NCBI GenBank assembly: GCA_052389755.1
Contig: JBQTHP010000068.1
Location: 1-47,033, forward strand
Source of the DNA: JBQTHP01 sp052389755
GTDB taxonomy: Bacteria; Pseudomonadota; Gammaproteobacteria; Steroidobacterales; Steroidobacteraceae
Direction: 5' to 3'
Length of the DNA: 47,033 bases
Numbering within the stretch: the first letter of the stretch is position 1; each line of letters opens with the position of its first letter. The translations under genes were made by a program, and so were the position numbers. Below are positions 7,972 through 16,026 of this stretch, piece after piece. Under the pieces are notes generated by a model. It ran no database searches and was not told where the DNA came from. It was given only the letters and a program-made list of their open reading frames with translations.

Positions 7972-8070
7972 GGCTACAGGCTACAGGCTACAGGCTACAG
8001 GGAAGAGGCTTCGCCGCCGGCGCCGCGGTTTCCGCTCTTCCCTGCAGCCTGTAGCCTCGAGCCTGCAGCC
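7972..8070. repeat. Large inverted repeat with tandem GGCTACA heptamers
   Basis: Four exact copies of the heptamer GGCTACA run from 7972 to 7999. The inner arms 7986-8007 and 8035-8056 are complementary over 22 positions with one mismatch; outer arms extend the pairing to 7972-8007 against 8035-8070 with about four mismatches. The 27-nt loop (8008-8034) is itself GC-rich. The element separates the divergent his operon and met leader. It could be an extragenic palindromic element or act as a transcription barrier. No transposase or target duplication is seen. Confidence 0.8.
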
Positions 8071-8089
8071 TTTGCTAGACTTCCCGCGA

Positions 8090-8199
8090 CTCATCGAGAC
8101 CGGCTGAGGGAAAGGCCCAAAGACGCCGGGGCAACCGCCGCGCCCAACCAGCGCGGAAAGGTGCCAACTCCTGCGGCCCGCGAGGGTACGAGAGATGAG
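8090..8199 (+). promoter_or_regulatory. SAM-I (S-box) riboswitch aptamer
   Basis: The conserved SAM-I core is readable in order: P1 5' strand CTCATC (8090-8095), GAGACCGGCTGAGGGAAAGG with the kink-turn side of P2, AAGACGCCGGGGCAACC, a variable P3 hairpin built from CGCGCC/GCGCGG, AAGGTGCCAACTCCTGCGG, and the P1 3' strand GATGAG (8194-8199). S-adenosylmethionine binding would stabilise P1. It precedes metX by 118 nt. SAM-I elements are best known from Firmicutes but have also been reported in Xanthomonadales met genes. Confidence 0.93.
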
Positions 8200-8317
8200 C
8201 GAGCTTGCGCAGCCGTCACACCGCGTGGTGTGAGGATGGGCGCGGCACCCCGCCTCCACGGCGGGCGCTCCGCAGGAGTGCCGGTGAGCCGGTACAAACG
8301 AACGTGCGGAGCCGCCC
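8200..8317 (+). promoter_or_regulatory. metX leader expression platform (predicted translational switch)
   Basis: The stretch 8270-8279 (CCGCAGGAGT) is perfectly complementary to 8167-8176 (ACTCCTGCGG) inside the aptamer. The stretch 8267-8273 (GCTCCGC) is perfectly complementary to 8306-8312 (GCGGAGC), which contains the metX Shine-Dalgarno GGAG. The two pairings share 8270-8273 and exclude each other, as expected for a SAM-controlled ribosome-site sequester. Other hairpins visible are TCACACC/GGTGTGA (8216-8233) and CCCGCC/GGCGGG (8249-8265). No U-tract follows any hairpin, which argues for translational rather than intrinsic-terminator control. Confidence 0.6.
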
Positions 8318-9337
8318 ATGCAGTCTTCGATCGAACCCCTGAACCGCGCCGCGCCGGTACGCGAGAGCGTGGCCGTGCGCGAAGGCATCCTCGAGGTGCC
8401 CGGCGAGGTGTCACTCCACCATGGCGGGCGACTGATGGGGATGCGCATCGCGTGGCGCCTCGCAGGGCCGGTCAGCGCTCCGGTCATCTGTGCGCTCGGC
8501 GGGATCTCTGCTCACCGGCGGGTTTGCCTGGCGGAGGATGCCTGGTGGGGAGAAATAGCGGGGCCCGGAATGGCCCTCGACGTCACGCAATGGCGGGTGC
8601 TCGGCTTCGACTACCTCGGGGGCAGCGGCGAGACGAGCGGCCCGGACGTGGAGGGCGATTGGCCGAGCGTGTCCTCCTACGATCAGGCGGACTGTCTGCT
8701 GCGTCTGCTGAATCACCTCGGATTGAAGGCGCTGAGAGCCATCGTCGGTGCGTCGTACGGCGGAATGGTGGCGCTGGCGTTCGGCGAGCGATATCCGGAG
8801 CGAGTAAGCCACGTCGTTTCGATCAGTGGCGCGGATCGGGCGCATCCGCTCGCGACCGCATGGCGCAGCATCCAGCGGCAGATCGTGCGGCTCGCGGGCG
8901 AATGCGGTCGGCCCGCCGACGGACTGAAGCTGGCGCGCGCGCTCGCAATGTCGACCTATCGCAGCGCCGAGGAGTTTGCGGCGCGATTCGCCGCGCCGCC
9001 GCGCGAGCGCGACGGTGCGTTCCGCTTCCCGGTGGAGGACTACGTCCTCGCACGCGGCGAGGAGTACGCGGCGCGCTACCGGCCGCAGTCGTTCCTTCGC
9101 CTCTCCGAGTCGATCGACCTGCATGAGATCGATGCGGCGCGCGTGTTCGTCCCGACGACCGCCGTGGCCGTACGCGAGGATCAGCTCGTGCCGCTCGCGG
9201 ATATGCGCGCGCTTGCGGCGCGGCTGCCGCGCGCGCGGCTCGTCGAGATCTCATCGATATATGGACACGATGCTTTTCTCAAGGAAACAGAGCAGTTACG
9301 AGCAATACTTGAGACGGCACTTGGAGAGCCAACGTGA
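8318..9337 (+). CDS. metX: Homoserine O-acyltransferase MetX (probably succinyltransferase)
   Basis: 339-residue alpha/beta-hydrolase that activates homoserine for methionine synthesis. The nucleophile elbow GASYGG gives S146; the acid and base are D288 (VREDQLVP) and H317 (YGHDAF). The protein is shorter than actinobacterial MetX (about 370) and resembles the xanthomonad type, for which succinyl-CoA use has been reported; the acyl donor here is inferred. GGAG lies 6 nt before ATG. It follows a SAM-I riboswitch and overlaps metB by 4 nt. Confidence 0.88.
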   Translation: MQSSIEPLNRAAPVRESVAVREGILEVPGEVSLHHGGRLMGMRIAWRLAGPVSAPVICALGGISAHRRVCLAEDAWWGEIAGPGMALDVTQWRVLGFDYLGGSGETSGPDVEGDWPSVSSYDQADCLLRLLNHLGLKALRAIVGASYGGMVALAFGERYPERVSHVVSISGADRAHPLATAWRSIQRQIVRLAGECGRPADGLKLARALAMSTYRSAEEFAARFAAPPRERDGAFRFPVEDYVLARGEEYAARYRPQSFLRLSESIDLHEIDAARVFVPTTAVAVREDQLVPLADMRALAARLPRARLVEISSIYGHDAFLKETEQLRAILETALGEPT

Positions 9338-10503
9338 GCAATCCTCCGGACCCGATCACACAGGCCGTGCGTGCCGGCCTCGAATCGGACGATGCGACGG
9401 GAGCGGTCGTACCGCCGATTCACCTCAGTGCGACATTCGCGTTCCGAGGATTCGGCGACAAGCGCGCGTACGACTACACGCGCTCGGGCAATCCGACGCG
9501 CGACCTCCTCGGCAAAGCGCTGGCCGATCTCGAGGGCGGCCACGGCGCCGTCGTCACCGCAACCGGTATGGCGGCGGTGGCGCTCGTCGGGCATCTGCTT
9601 CCGGTCGGCTCGCGAATCGTCGCGCCGCACGACTGTTACGGCGGTACATACCGCCTCTTCGATGCCTGGCAGCGACGCGGTGAGATGCTGATCGAGTTCG
9701 TCGACTTCGGCGATGCGAACGCGCTCGGCGCGGCGCTCGCGCGGCCGACGGCGTTGCTGTGGATCGAGACGCCGAGCAATCCGCTCCTTCGCATCACCGA
9801 TATCCCCGCGTGCGCCGCGCTCGCGCGCGCGGCCGGGGCGCTCGTGGTCGTCGACAACACATTCCTGTCGCCTGGCTGGCAGCGGCCGATCGAGCTCGGC
9901 GCCGACTTCGTCGTGCACTCCACGACGAAATATCTGAACGGCCACAGCGACGTCGTCGGCGGCGCCGTCGTCGCCCGCGCAGCGGAGCACTTCGAGCGGC
10001 TCGCATGGTGGGCGAACTGTCTCGGCGTGACCGGTGCGCCCTTCGACAGCTTCATGACGCTGCGCGGCATGCGTACGCTGCACGCACGGCTCGACGTGCA
10101 CGGTCGCAACGCGATGAGTCTCGCGAACTGGCTCATCGAGCAGCGCGGCATCGACCGCGTGTACTACCCCGGCCTCACACGGCACCCGGGCCATGACATC
10201 GCGCTCCGTCAGCAACGCGGTTTCGGCGCGATCGTGAGCCTCGAGCTCGCCGGTGGAATCGATGCCGTGCGCGCGTTCGTCTCCGGCCTGAAATGTTTCT
10301 CGCTGGCCGAGTCGCTCGGCGGGGTCGAGAGTCTGGTCGCGCACCCGGCGACGATGACGCACGCCGCGATGGATCCCGCCGCGCGCCTGAAAGCCGGACT
10401 GACGGACGGGCTGTTGCGCCTGTCGATCGGCATCGAGGCGCTCGAGGATCTTCGCGCCGATCTCGCCGCCGCGCTCGCGCGCGCACAACGTGTGCACTCA
10501 TGA
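9334..10503 (+). CDS. metB: Cystathionine gamma-synthase
   Basis: 389-residue Cys/Met-metabolism PLP enzyme joining activated homoserine to cysteine. It has DYTRSGNPTRD (residues about 47-57), APHDCYGGTYRLFD, VVDNTFLSP, and the PLP lysine K199 in STTKYLNGHSDVVGG. LAESLGGVESL and MTHAAM near the C-terminus match E. coli MetB closely along its length. GTG start overlaps the metX stop (GTGA), so it is coupled to metX and shares its SAM riboswitch. A sulfhydrylase activity (MetZ-like) cannot be excluded. Confidence 0.88.
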   Translation: MSNPPDPITQAVRAGLESDDATGAVVPPIHLSATFAFRGFGDKRAYDYTRSGNPTRDLLGKALADLEGGHGAVVTATGMAAVALVGHLLPVGSRIVAPHDCYGGTYRLFDAWQRRGEMLIEFVDFGDANALGAALARPTALLWIETPSNPLLRITDIPACAALARAAGALVVVDNTFLSPGWQRPIELGADFVVHSTTKYLNGHSDVVGGAVVARAAEHFERLAWWANCLGVTGAPFDSFMTLRGMRTLHARLDVHGRNAMSLANWLIEQRGIDRVYYPGLTRHPGHDIALRQQRGFGAIVSLELAGGIDAVRAFVSGLKCFSLAESLGGVESLVAHPATMTHAAMDPAARLKAGLTDGLLRLSIGIEALEDLRADLAAALARAQRVHS

Positions 10504-10614
10504 CCGCGCGCCGTTTTTTCCTTTTCACATTTTCTTAATCGAGATTCGCTACGGTCACGGCCCCAGGGCAGCGATTGGTGTTGCCCGTCCATTCCACAAA
10601 CGGGGAGAAGGGCA

Positions 10615-12900
10615 ATGACCGACGCGCAGTTGCCGGCTCGTGCCGAGGTATACGAAGACGGAGACACGAACACTTCCGGTAACCCGTCCTTCGAGTGTGT
10701 CGTAAAGGCTCGCTTGTCGCGACGGCAGGTGGTGAGCGGAACCGCGGGAGCCGCAGCTCTGACAATGCTAGGCGGCGCGAAACTCGACTCGGCCGTTGCG
10801 AGCGAGGCGAGCTCTGACGACGACGACTTCTTCAAGCACCGCAGACCGAGGCTCGGTTTTCCTGCCGTGCCGAAGAACCTTGAAGACGCCGTGACATTGC
10901 CGCCGCGTTACAGCCATGACGTCCTGTACGCTTTGGGCGATCCGATCGCGCCCGAGGTCTCGGACTACCGCAACGACGGGACCGACGATGCGGCGAGCTT
11001 CGCGCACCGCGCAGGCGATCATCACGACGCGATCCAGTATTTCGGCCTTGCTCCCAATGGCAAGTTCAGTGCGTTCTCGTCGGACCGCGGTTTGCTGTGC
11101 ATGAATCACGAAGCGATCACGCCGGCCTACCTGCACCCGACCGGCGCGACGACCGTCGCAGGCGTGCGCACCGTGCCCGAGGAGGTGCTGCGCGAGTTCT
11201 ACGTGCACGGCGTCAGCATCATCGAGGTGGTCAGGGAGAAGCAGAAGCATAGGGAGCGCGGCTCGTGGAGCGCGACCTACACCTTCTTCAATCATCGGCG
11301 CTCCACCCGGTGGGACTACCGGCAGGATTCGCGCTTCAACCGCCGGATCCACACGCTGACCGAAATCGAGCTCTCCGGTCCTGCTGCACGCACACCTTAT
11401 ACGGTGACCAAGTTCTCGCTGGATGGCTCCAGGACGCGGGGCACCGTGAATAACTGCGCCCACGGGACGACGCCCTGGGGGACCTATCTCACCTGCGAAG
11501 AGAACTGGGCAGGATATTTCCGGCGGATCGCGGCGACCGACAATCCGAATCGAACGCCGAAGGAACTCACCTCGCTCGCGCGCTACGGCGTGGTGGGCAA
11601 TGGACGGGAATTGTGGGCCACGGTCACGCCGGACACACTCGACGATCTTTATGGTCGCTGGAACGCGATGAAACGCGGTACCTCAACCGATGGCAGCGAC
11701 GACTATCGCAACGTCCCGAACACCTACGGCTGGGTCGTGGAGATCGACCCTTTTGATCCGGACTCCGTACCGAAAAAGCGCACGGCGCTTGGCAGGATTG
11801 CTCGCGAGGGAGCGTGGCTCGGTCCGGTAAGGGCGGGCGAACCGCTCGTGTGGTACATGGGCGATGACAGCCGCAATGAGTACATCTACAAGTACGTCTC
11901 GAACCAGCCCTGGGATCCGCGGGACGCGCGCAGGAGCTCGACCGCGGGCGACAAGTACCTGGACGACGGCAAGCTGTACGTGGCGCAATTTCTGCCGGAC
12001 GGCTCGGGCCAATGGCTGGAGCTGACTTTCGGCATCAACAACATCACGCCCGGCAATCCCAGGTACGCCTTTGCCGATCAGGCGGACGTGCTCATCCACG
12101 CACGTCTTGCCGCCGATGTGGCAGGCGCAACCAAGATGGATCGTCCAGAGTGGGGCGCGGTGAATCCGAAGAACGGCGAGGTGTACTTCACGCTCACGAA
12201 CACGAACGCGGCGTCGCGTCCCATCTCCGGAGTGGATGCCGCCAATCCGCGCTTCTACAACGACAGGCGGACCACGGGCGCGAACCAGATAGGCAACCCG
12301 AACGGCCACATCATTCGTTTCGCCGAGGATGCGGGTTTCGTCGATGCTCTCTCGTTCACGTGGGACGTGTTCCTCTTTGGCGCGCGCGCGACGGCGGATG
12401 CGGCCAACGTCAATCTTTCAGGCTTGAGCGAAGCGAATGATTTCTCGAGCCCGGATGGCTTGTGGTTCAGCCGCGCAAACCCCGGATTGCTGTGGATCGA
12501 AACCGACGATGGCGCCTACACCGACGTGACCAATTGCATGCTGTTGGCCGCGATTCCGGGCGCGGTAGGGGACGGGGCGGCGAAGACGATAACCAACCTA
12601 GACGGCACTGCGACGCCGCCGGTGACTCAGGATGTGACCACGTATGTCGGCAAGACCCTGGGTGAGCGAAAGCTGAGGCGCTTTCTGGTGGGCCCGAAGC
12701 AATGCGAAATCACGGGCATCACGGAAACGCCGGACGGCAAAACGCTGTTCGTCAACATCCAGCATCCGGGTGAAGACACGCCTCCGAACTTCGGCACGGG
12801 CGCATTCGGAAGCCATTGGCCCGGCGGCGGGCTCACGCGTCCCCGTTCTGCGACGATCGTGATCACGCGGGACGACGGCGGAGACATCGGCATCGAGTGA
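10615..12900 (+). CDS. phoX: PhoX-family alkaline phosphatase, Tat-exported
   Basis: 761-residue protein of the PhoX/DUF839 family, iron-calcium phosphomonoesterases that release phosphate from organic esters in the periplasm or outside. A Tat signal is visible: SRRQVV at residues 35-40, then a hydrophobic stretch to about 55. Family signatures are CMNHEA, NNCAHGTTPWGTYLTCEENW (about 280-300), WVVEIDPFDP, VWYMGDDSRNEYIYKYV, MDRPEWGAVNP, PDGLWFSRANPGLLWIETDDG and GPKQCEITGITETPDG. It stands alone between metB (111 nt upstream) and the convergent leuB. A degenerate T-rich stretch at 10513-10538 is not a convincing Pho box. Confidence 0.9.
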   Translation: MTDAQLPARAEVYEDGDTNTSGNPSFECVVKARLSRRQVVSGTAGAAALTMLGGAKLDSAVASEASSDDDDFFKHRRPRLGFPAVPKNLEDAVTLPPRYSHDVLYALGDPIAPEVSDYRNDGTDDAASFAHRAGDHHDAIQYFGLAPNGKFSAFSSDRGLLCMNHEAITPAYLHPTGATTVAGVRTVPEEVLREFYVHGVSIIEVVREKQKHRERGSWSATYTFFNHRRSTRWDYRQDSRFNRRIHTLTEIELSGPAARTPYTVTKFSLDGSRTRGTVNNCAHGTTPWGTYLTCEENWAGYFRRIAATDNPNRTPKELTSLARYGVVGNGRELWATVTPDTLDDLYGRWNAMKRGTSTDGSDDYRNVPNTYGWVVEIDPFDPDSVPKKRTALGRIAREGAWLGPVRAGEPLVWYMGDDSRNEYIYKYVSNQPWDPRDARRSSTAGDKYLDDGKLYVAQFLPDGSGQWLELTFGINNITPGNPRYAFADQADVLIHARLAADVAGATKMDRPEWGAVNPKNGEVYFTLTNTNAASRPISGVDAANPRFYNDRRTTGANQIGNPNGHIIRFAEDAGFVDALSFTWDVFLFGARATADAANVNLSGLSEANDFSSPDGLWFSRANPGLLWIETDDGAYTDVTNCMLLAAIPGAVGDGAAKTITNLDGTATPPVTQDVTTYVGKTLGERKLRRFLVGPKQCEITGITETPDGKTLFVNIQHPGEDTPPNFGTGAFGSHWPGGGLTRPRSATIVITRDDGGDIGIE

Positions 12901-12907
12901 AGCAGCC

Positions 12908-13975
12908 TCAGGCGCGTTCGAGCGCGCGAACGACCGCATCGCCGATCTCGCGGGTCGTGCGGGCCGCGAGCCCCTTGAACGCGATGTCGGCGGTGCGCGC
13001 GCCCGACTCGATCGCGCGGCTCACGGCCGCTTCCACTGCGGCGGCCTCGCGCTCGAGATCGAGCGAGTGTCGCAGCAGCAGCGCGACGCTGAGAATCGTG
13101 CCGTAGGGATTCGCGACTCCACGGCCGGCGATGTCGGGGGCGGAGCCGTGGATCGGTTCGTAGAGCCCGCGCCGTGTGTCGCCGAGGGAAGCCGAGGGCA
13201 GAAGCCCGAGCGAGCCGGCGAGCATCGCCGCTTCGTCGCTCAGAATGTCTCCGAACATGTTCTCGGTCAGGAGCACGTCGAGCTCGCGCGGGCGCCGAAC
13301 GAGGTGCATCGCCGCCGCATCGACGAGCATGTGCTCGAGATGCACGTCGGAGAATTCGCCGGAGATGACTCGCTGCGTCACTTCGCGCCAGAGCCGCGAC
13401 GTCTCGAGCACGTTCGCTTTGTCGATCGATATGATCCTGCGGCGGCGCGCCCGGGCGAGACTGCCGGCCACGCGCGCGATGCGCTCGATCTCTGCGACGG
13501 AGTAGCTGCACACGTCGACCGCATGATCGTGGTCGCGGTGCTTGTCTCCGAAGTAGATCCCGCCGGTCAGCTCGCGAACGAACACCAGATCCACGCCTTC
13601 GAGGACCTCGGGCTTGAGCGTCGATGCATCGCGCAGCGCTGGATGCACTTTCACGGGGCGCAGGTTCGCGTAGACACCGAGCTTGCGACGCAACCGCAGG
13701 AGCCCGGACTCGGGCCGCACCCGGGCATCCGGCGCGGACCACTTCGGCCCGCCGATCGCGCCGAGGAGTATCGCCTCCGCCCGGAGACAGGACTCGAGAG
13801 TGTCCGCGGGCAGGGGGTCGCCGTGTGACTCGATCGCGACGCCGCCGAACGGCGCTTCCTGCACCTCGAAATCGTGGCCGAACTTCGTGGCCACGACGGT
13901 GAGTACGCGCAGGCCTTCAGCGATGACCTCTGGTCCGATGCCGTCGCCGGACAGGACGGCGATGCGCGCCTTCAC
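12908..13975 (-). CDS. leuB: 3-isopropylmalate dehydrogenase
   Basis: 355-residue NAD-dependent decarboxylating dehydrogenase, third step of leucine synthesis. Motifs are LSGDGIGPEVIAEG at the N-terminus, LLRLRRKLGVYANLRPVK, VRELTGGIYFG, IDKANVLETSRLWREV, and EPIHGSAPDIAGRGVANP (substrate/NAD binding). The start is GTG at 13975, overlapping the leuD stop as GTGA; the frame continues upstream only as antisense-like extension within leuD. It is the last gene of the ilv-leu operon and ends 7 nt from the convergent phoX. Confidence 0.95.
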   Translation of the reverse strand: MKARIAVLSGDGIGPEVIAEGLRVLTVVATKFGHDFEVQEAPFGGVAIESHGDPLPADTLESCLRAEAILLGAIGGPKWSAPDARVRPESGLLRLRRKLGVYANLRPVKVHPALRDASTLKPEVLEGVDLVFVRELTGGIYFGDKHRDHDHAVDVCSYSVAEIERIARVAGSLARARRRRIISIDKANVLETSRLWREVTQRVISGEFSDVHLEHMLVDAAAMHLVRRPRELDVLLTENMFGDILSDEAAMLAGSLGLLPSASLGDTRRGLYEPIHGSAPDIAGRGVANPYGTILSVALLLRHSLDLEREAAAVEAAVSRAIESGARTADIAFKGLAARTTREIGDAVVRALERA

Positions 13976-14559
13976 GTCGAAGACGCCCGCACGCGTTGCT
14001 CGTACGCGTCGATCGCCGGTTGCTGCGCGACCAGATATCCGAGCTCGTCGATCCCGTTCAGCAGGCAGTAGCGTGAGAAGGCTTCGATCGGGAAGCGGAC
14101 CGCCGCGCCGCTCGGCAACTCCACAGTCGTCCGCTCGAGATCGATGGTGATTTCGGCGCCCGGATTTGCGAGCAGCCACGCGGCCGTCGCCTCGTCCACG
14201 ACCACGGGCAGCAATCCGTTCTTCAGGGAGTTGCTGCGGAAGATGTCCGCGATCTCCGTGCTGACCACCGCGCGAAACCCGAAGTCGAGCAGCGCCCACG
14301 GCGCGTGCTCGCGCGAGGAGCCGCAGCCGATGTTGCGTCCCGCGACGAGGATCTCGCAGCCGCGCGCCTCGGGCCCGTTCAGCACGAACTCGGGCCTCGG
14401 TTTGCCGGCGGCGTCGTACCGCCAGTCGGCGAACAGCTGCGCGCCGAGCCCCTCGCGGGTCGTCGTCGTGAGAAAGCGCGCGGGAATGATCTGATCCGTG
14501 TCGATATTCGCCGCCGGCATCACGACCGTTCGCGACCTGATGACCTTGACTGGCTTCAT
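13972..14559 (-). CDS. leuD: 3-isopropylmalate dehydratase small subunit
   Basis: 195-residue swivel-domain subunit of isopropylmalate isomerase, partner of LeuC. PAANIDTDQIIPARFL, GCGSSREHAPWALLDFGFRAVVS and NSLKNGLLPVVV are family signatures, and the length is typical for the bacterial long form. The ATG has GGAAGAGG just upstream. 37 nt separate it from leuC. Confidence 0.96.
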   Translation of the reverse strand: MKPVKVIRSRTVVMPAANIDTDQIIPARFLTTTTREGLGAQLFADWRYDAAGKPRPEFVLNGPEARGCEILVAGRNIGCGSSREHAPWALLDFGFRAVVSTEIADIFRSNSLKNGLLPVVVDEATAAWLLANPGAEITIDLERTTVELPSGAAVRFPIEAFSRYCLLNGIDELGYLVAQQPAIDAYEQRVRASST

Positions 14560-14560
14560 T

Positions 14561-14599
14561 CCTCTTCCGGGCTGTAGGTGCGTGAGCTGTAGGCTGTCA
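14561..14599. repeat. Short relic related to the 7972-8070 inverted repeat
   Basis: The leuC-leuD spacer holds GCTGTAGG twice (14571-14578 and 14586-14593) and CCTCTTCC next to one copy, on the minus strand CCTACAGC and GGAAGAGG. The same CTACAG and GGAAGAG words form the arms of the large repeat at 7972-8070. The second copy runs into the leuC stop codon. Similarity is short, so common origin is only a suggestion. Confidence 0.4.
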
Positions 14600-16009
14600 G
14601 CTTCCGAGCAGCTCGCGAGGATCGGTCACCCGCCCGCGTACCGCCGAGGCGGCTGCAGTCAGCGGGCTCGCCAGCAGCGTGCGCGCGCCGACACCCTGCC
14701 GTCCCTCGAAATTGCGATTGCTCGTGCTGACGGAGTACTCGCCCTTCGGGACCGTATCGCCATTCATACCGAGACACATCGAGCAGCCCGATTCGCGCCA
14801 TTCGGCCCCCGCATCCTTGAAGATGCGATCCAAGCCTTCGGCTTCGGCCGCCTTCTTCACCTGCTGCGAGCCCGGCACGACGAGCATCTGCAGACCCTTG
14901 GCAATCTTTCGCCCGCGGAGCACGCTCGCCGCGCTGCGCAGATCGGACAGGCGCGCATTGGTGCAGCTGCCGAGGAACACGACGTTGACCGGCCGGTCCC
15001 TGATGGGCATGCCCGGCTCGAAACCCATGTACGCGAGCGCCTTGTCGAAGGCCGCGTCGTCGCGCCTGTGGGGGATCGCTCCGGAGATGGGCAGCACCAT
15101 TCCCGGGTTCGTCCCGTAAGTGATCATCGGTTCGACGGTGCCGGCATCGAGCGTCGTTTCGCGATCGAACCTCGCCCCGTCATCGCTCGGCAGCTCGCGC
15201 CAGCGCGCGACCGCGCGATCGAGCTCTAAACCCTTGGGCGCGCGGGGCTTGTCCCTCAGATAGGCGAAGGTCGTCTCATCCGGAGCGATCATGCCGGCGC
15301 GCGCGCCGGCCTCGATCGACATGTTGCACACCGTCATGCGCTCCTCCATGTCGAGCGCACGCACGGCCGCGCCGCGGTACTCGAGCACATGGCCGGTGCC
15401 GCCCGACACGCCGATCCTGCCGATGACCGCGAGGATCAGGTCCTTCGCCGTGACTCCCGTGCGCAGCCGCCCCTCGAGATTCACCGCGAACGTCTTCGGC
15501 TTGCGCTGCAGAAGGCACTGCGTCGCGAACACGTGCGCCACCTCGGTGCTGCCGATGCCGAAGGCGAGGGCGCCGAACGCGCCGTGGGTGCTCGTGTGGC
15601 TGTCGCCGCATACGATCGTCCTGCCCGGCTGGGTGAGGCCGAGCTCCGGGCCGATGATGTGCACGATGCCGCGCAGCTCGTGCGTGAGGCCGAGCAGCTC
15701 CACGCCGAAGTCGGCGCAGTTCTCTTCGAGCCGCCGGATCTGCTTCGCCGCCGGATCGATGGCGATGGCCGCGCCGCCGAACACCTGCTCCGTGCGCGTG
15801 GGTGTCGAGTGGTCCATGGTCGCGAGCGTGAGGTCCGGGCGACGAACGGCGAGGCCACGCTCGCGGAGGATCGCGAATGCCTGCGGCGAGGTGACCTCGT
15901 GCGTGAGATGCATGTCGACGTACAGCACCGCAGGGGTGTCGGGCGTCTCGGGAACGACTTCGTGTCGTTCCCAGATCTTCTCCAGCAGAGTTTTCGGGGC
16001 CGCGCTCAC
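14597..16009 (-). CDS. leuC: 3-isopropylmalate dehydratase large subunit
   Basis: 470-residue aconitase-family catalytic subunit. Visible are VDMHLTHEVTSPQAF, VCGDSHTSTHGAFGALAFGIGS, FLGSCTNAR and GCSMCLGMN, whose three cysteines ligate the [4Fe-4S] cluster, and STSNRNFEGRQG. The chosen start is GTG at 16009 (VSAAPKTLLEKIWERHEV), which matches the family N-terminus; the longer frame continues into ilvE antisense-like sequence with no similarity. The gap to ilvE is 17 nt. Confidence 0.95.
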   Translation of the reverse strand: MSAAPKTLLEKIWERHEVVPETPDTPAVLYVDMHLTHEVTSPQAFAILRERGLAVRRPDLTLATMDHSTPTRTEQVFGGAAIAIDPAAKQIRRLEENCADFGVELLGLTHELRGIVHIIGPELGLTQPGRTIVCGDSHTSTHGAFGALAFGIGSTEVAHVFATQCLLQRKPKTFAVNLEGRLRTGVTAKDLILAVIGRIGVSGGTGHVLEYRGAAVRALDMEERMTVCNMSIEAGARAGMIAPDETTFAYLRDKPRAPKGLELDRAVARWRELPSDDGARFDRETTLDAGTVEPMITYGTNPGMVLPISGAIPHRRDDAAFDKALAYMGFEPGMPIRDRPVNVVFLGSCTNARLSDLRSAASVLRGRKIAKGLQMLVVPGSQQVKKAAEAEGLDRIFKDAGAEWRESGCSMCLGMNGDTVPKGEYSVSTSNRNFEGRQGVGARTLLASPLTAAASAVRGRVTDPRELLGS

Positions 16010-16026
16010 CGGCCGGCTCGCACTTT

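Noticed and set aside
7972..8000. Tandem GGCTACA units considered as a CRISPR array
   Set aside because: Units are 7 nt without spacers; the structure is a tandem repeat forming one arm of an inverted repeat.
8161..9126. Plus-frame from the riboswitch through metX, with an AGGAG-GTG at 8274-8286
   Set aside because: It is out of frame with metX and arginine-rich; the AGGAG is better explained as part of the riboswitch's alternative pairing.
10513..10540. Possible Pho box upstream of phoX
   Set aside because: The T-rich stretch matches the two CTGTCAT repeats only at about half of the positions and with no clear 11-bp spacing.
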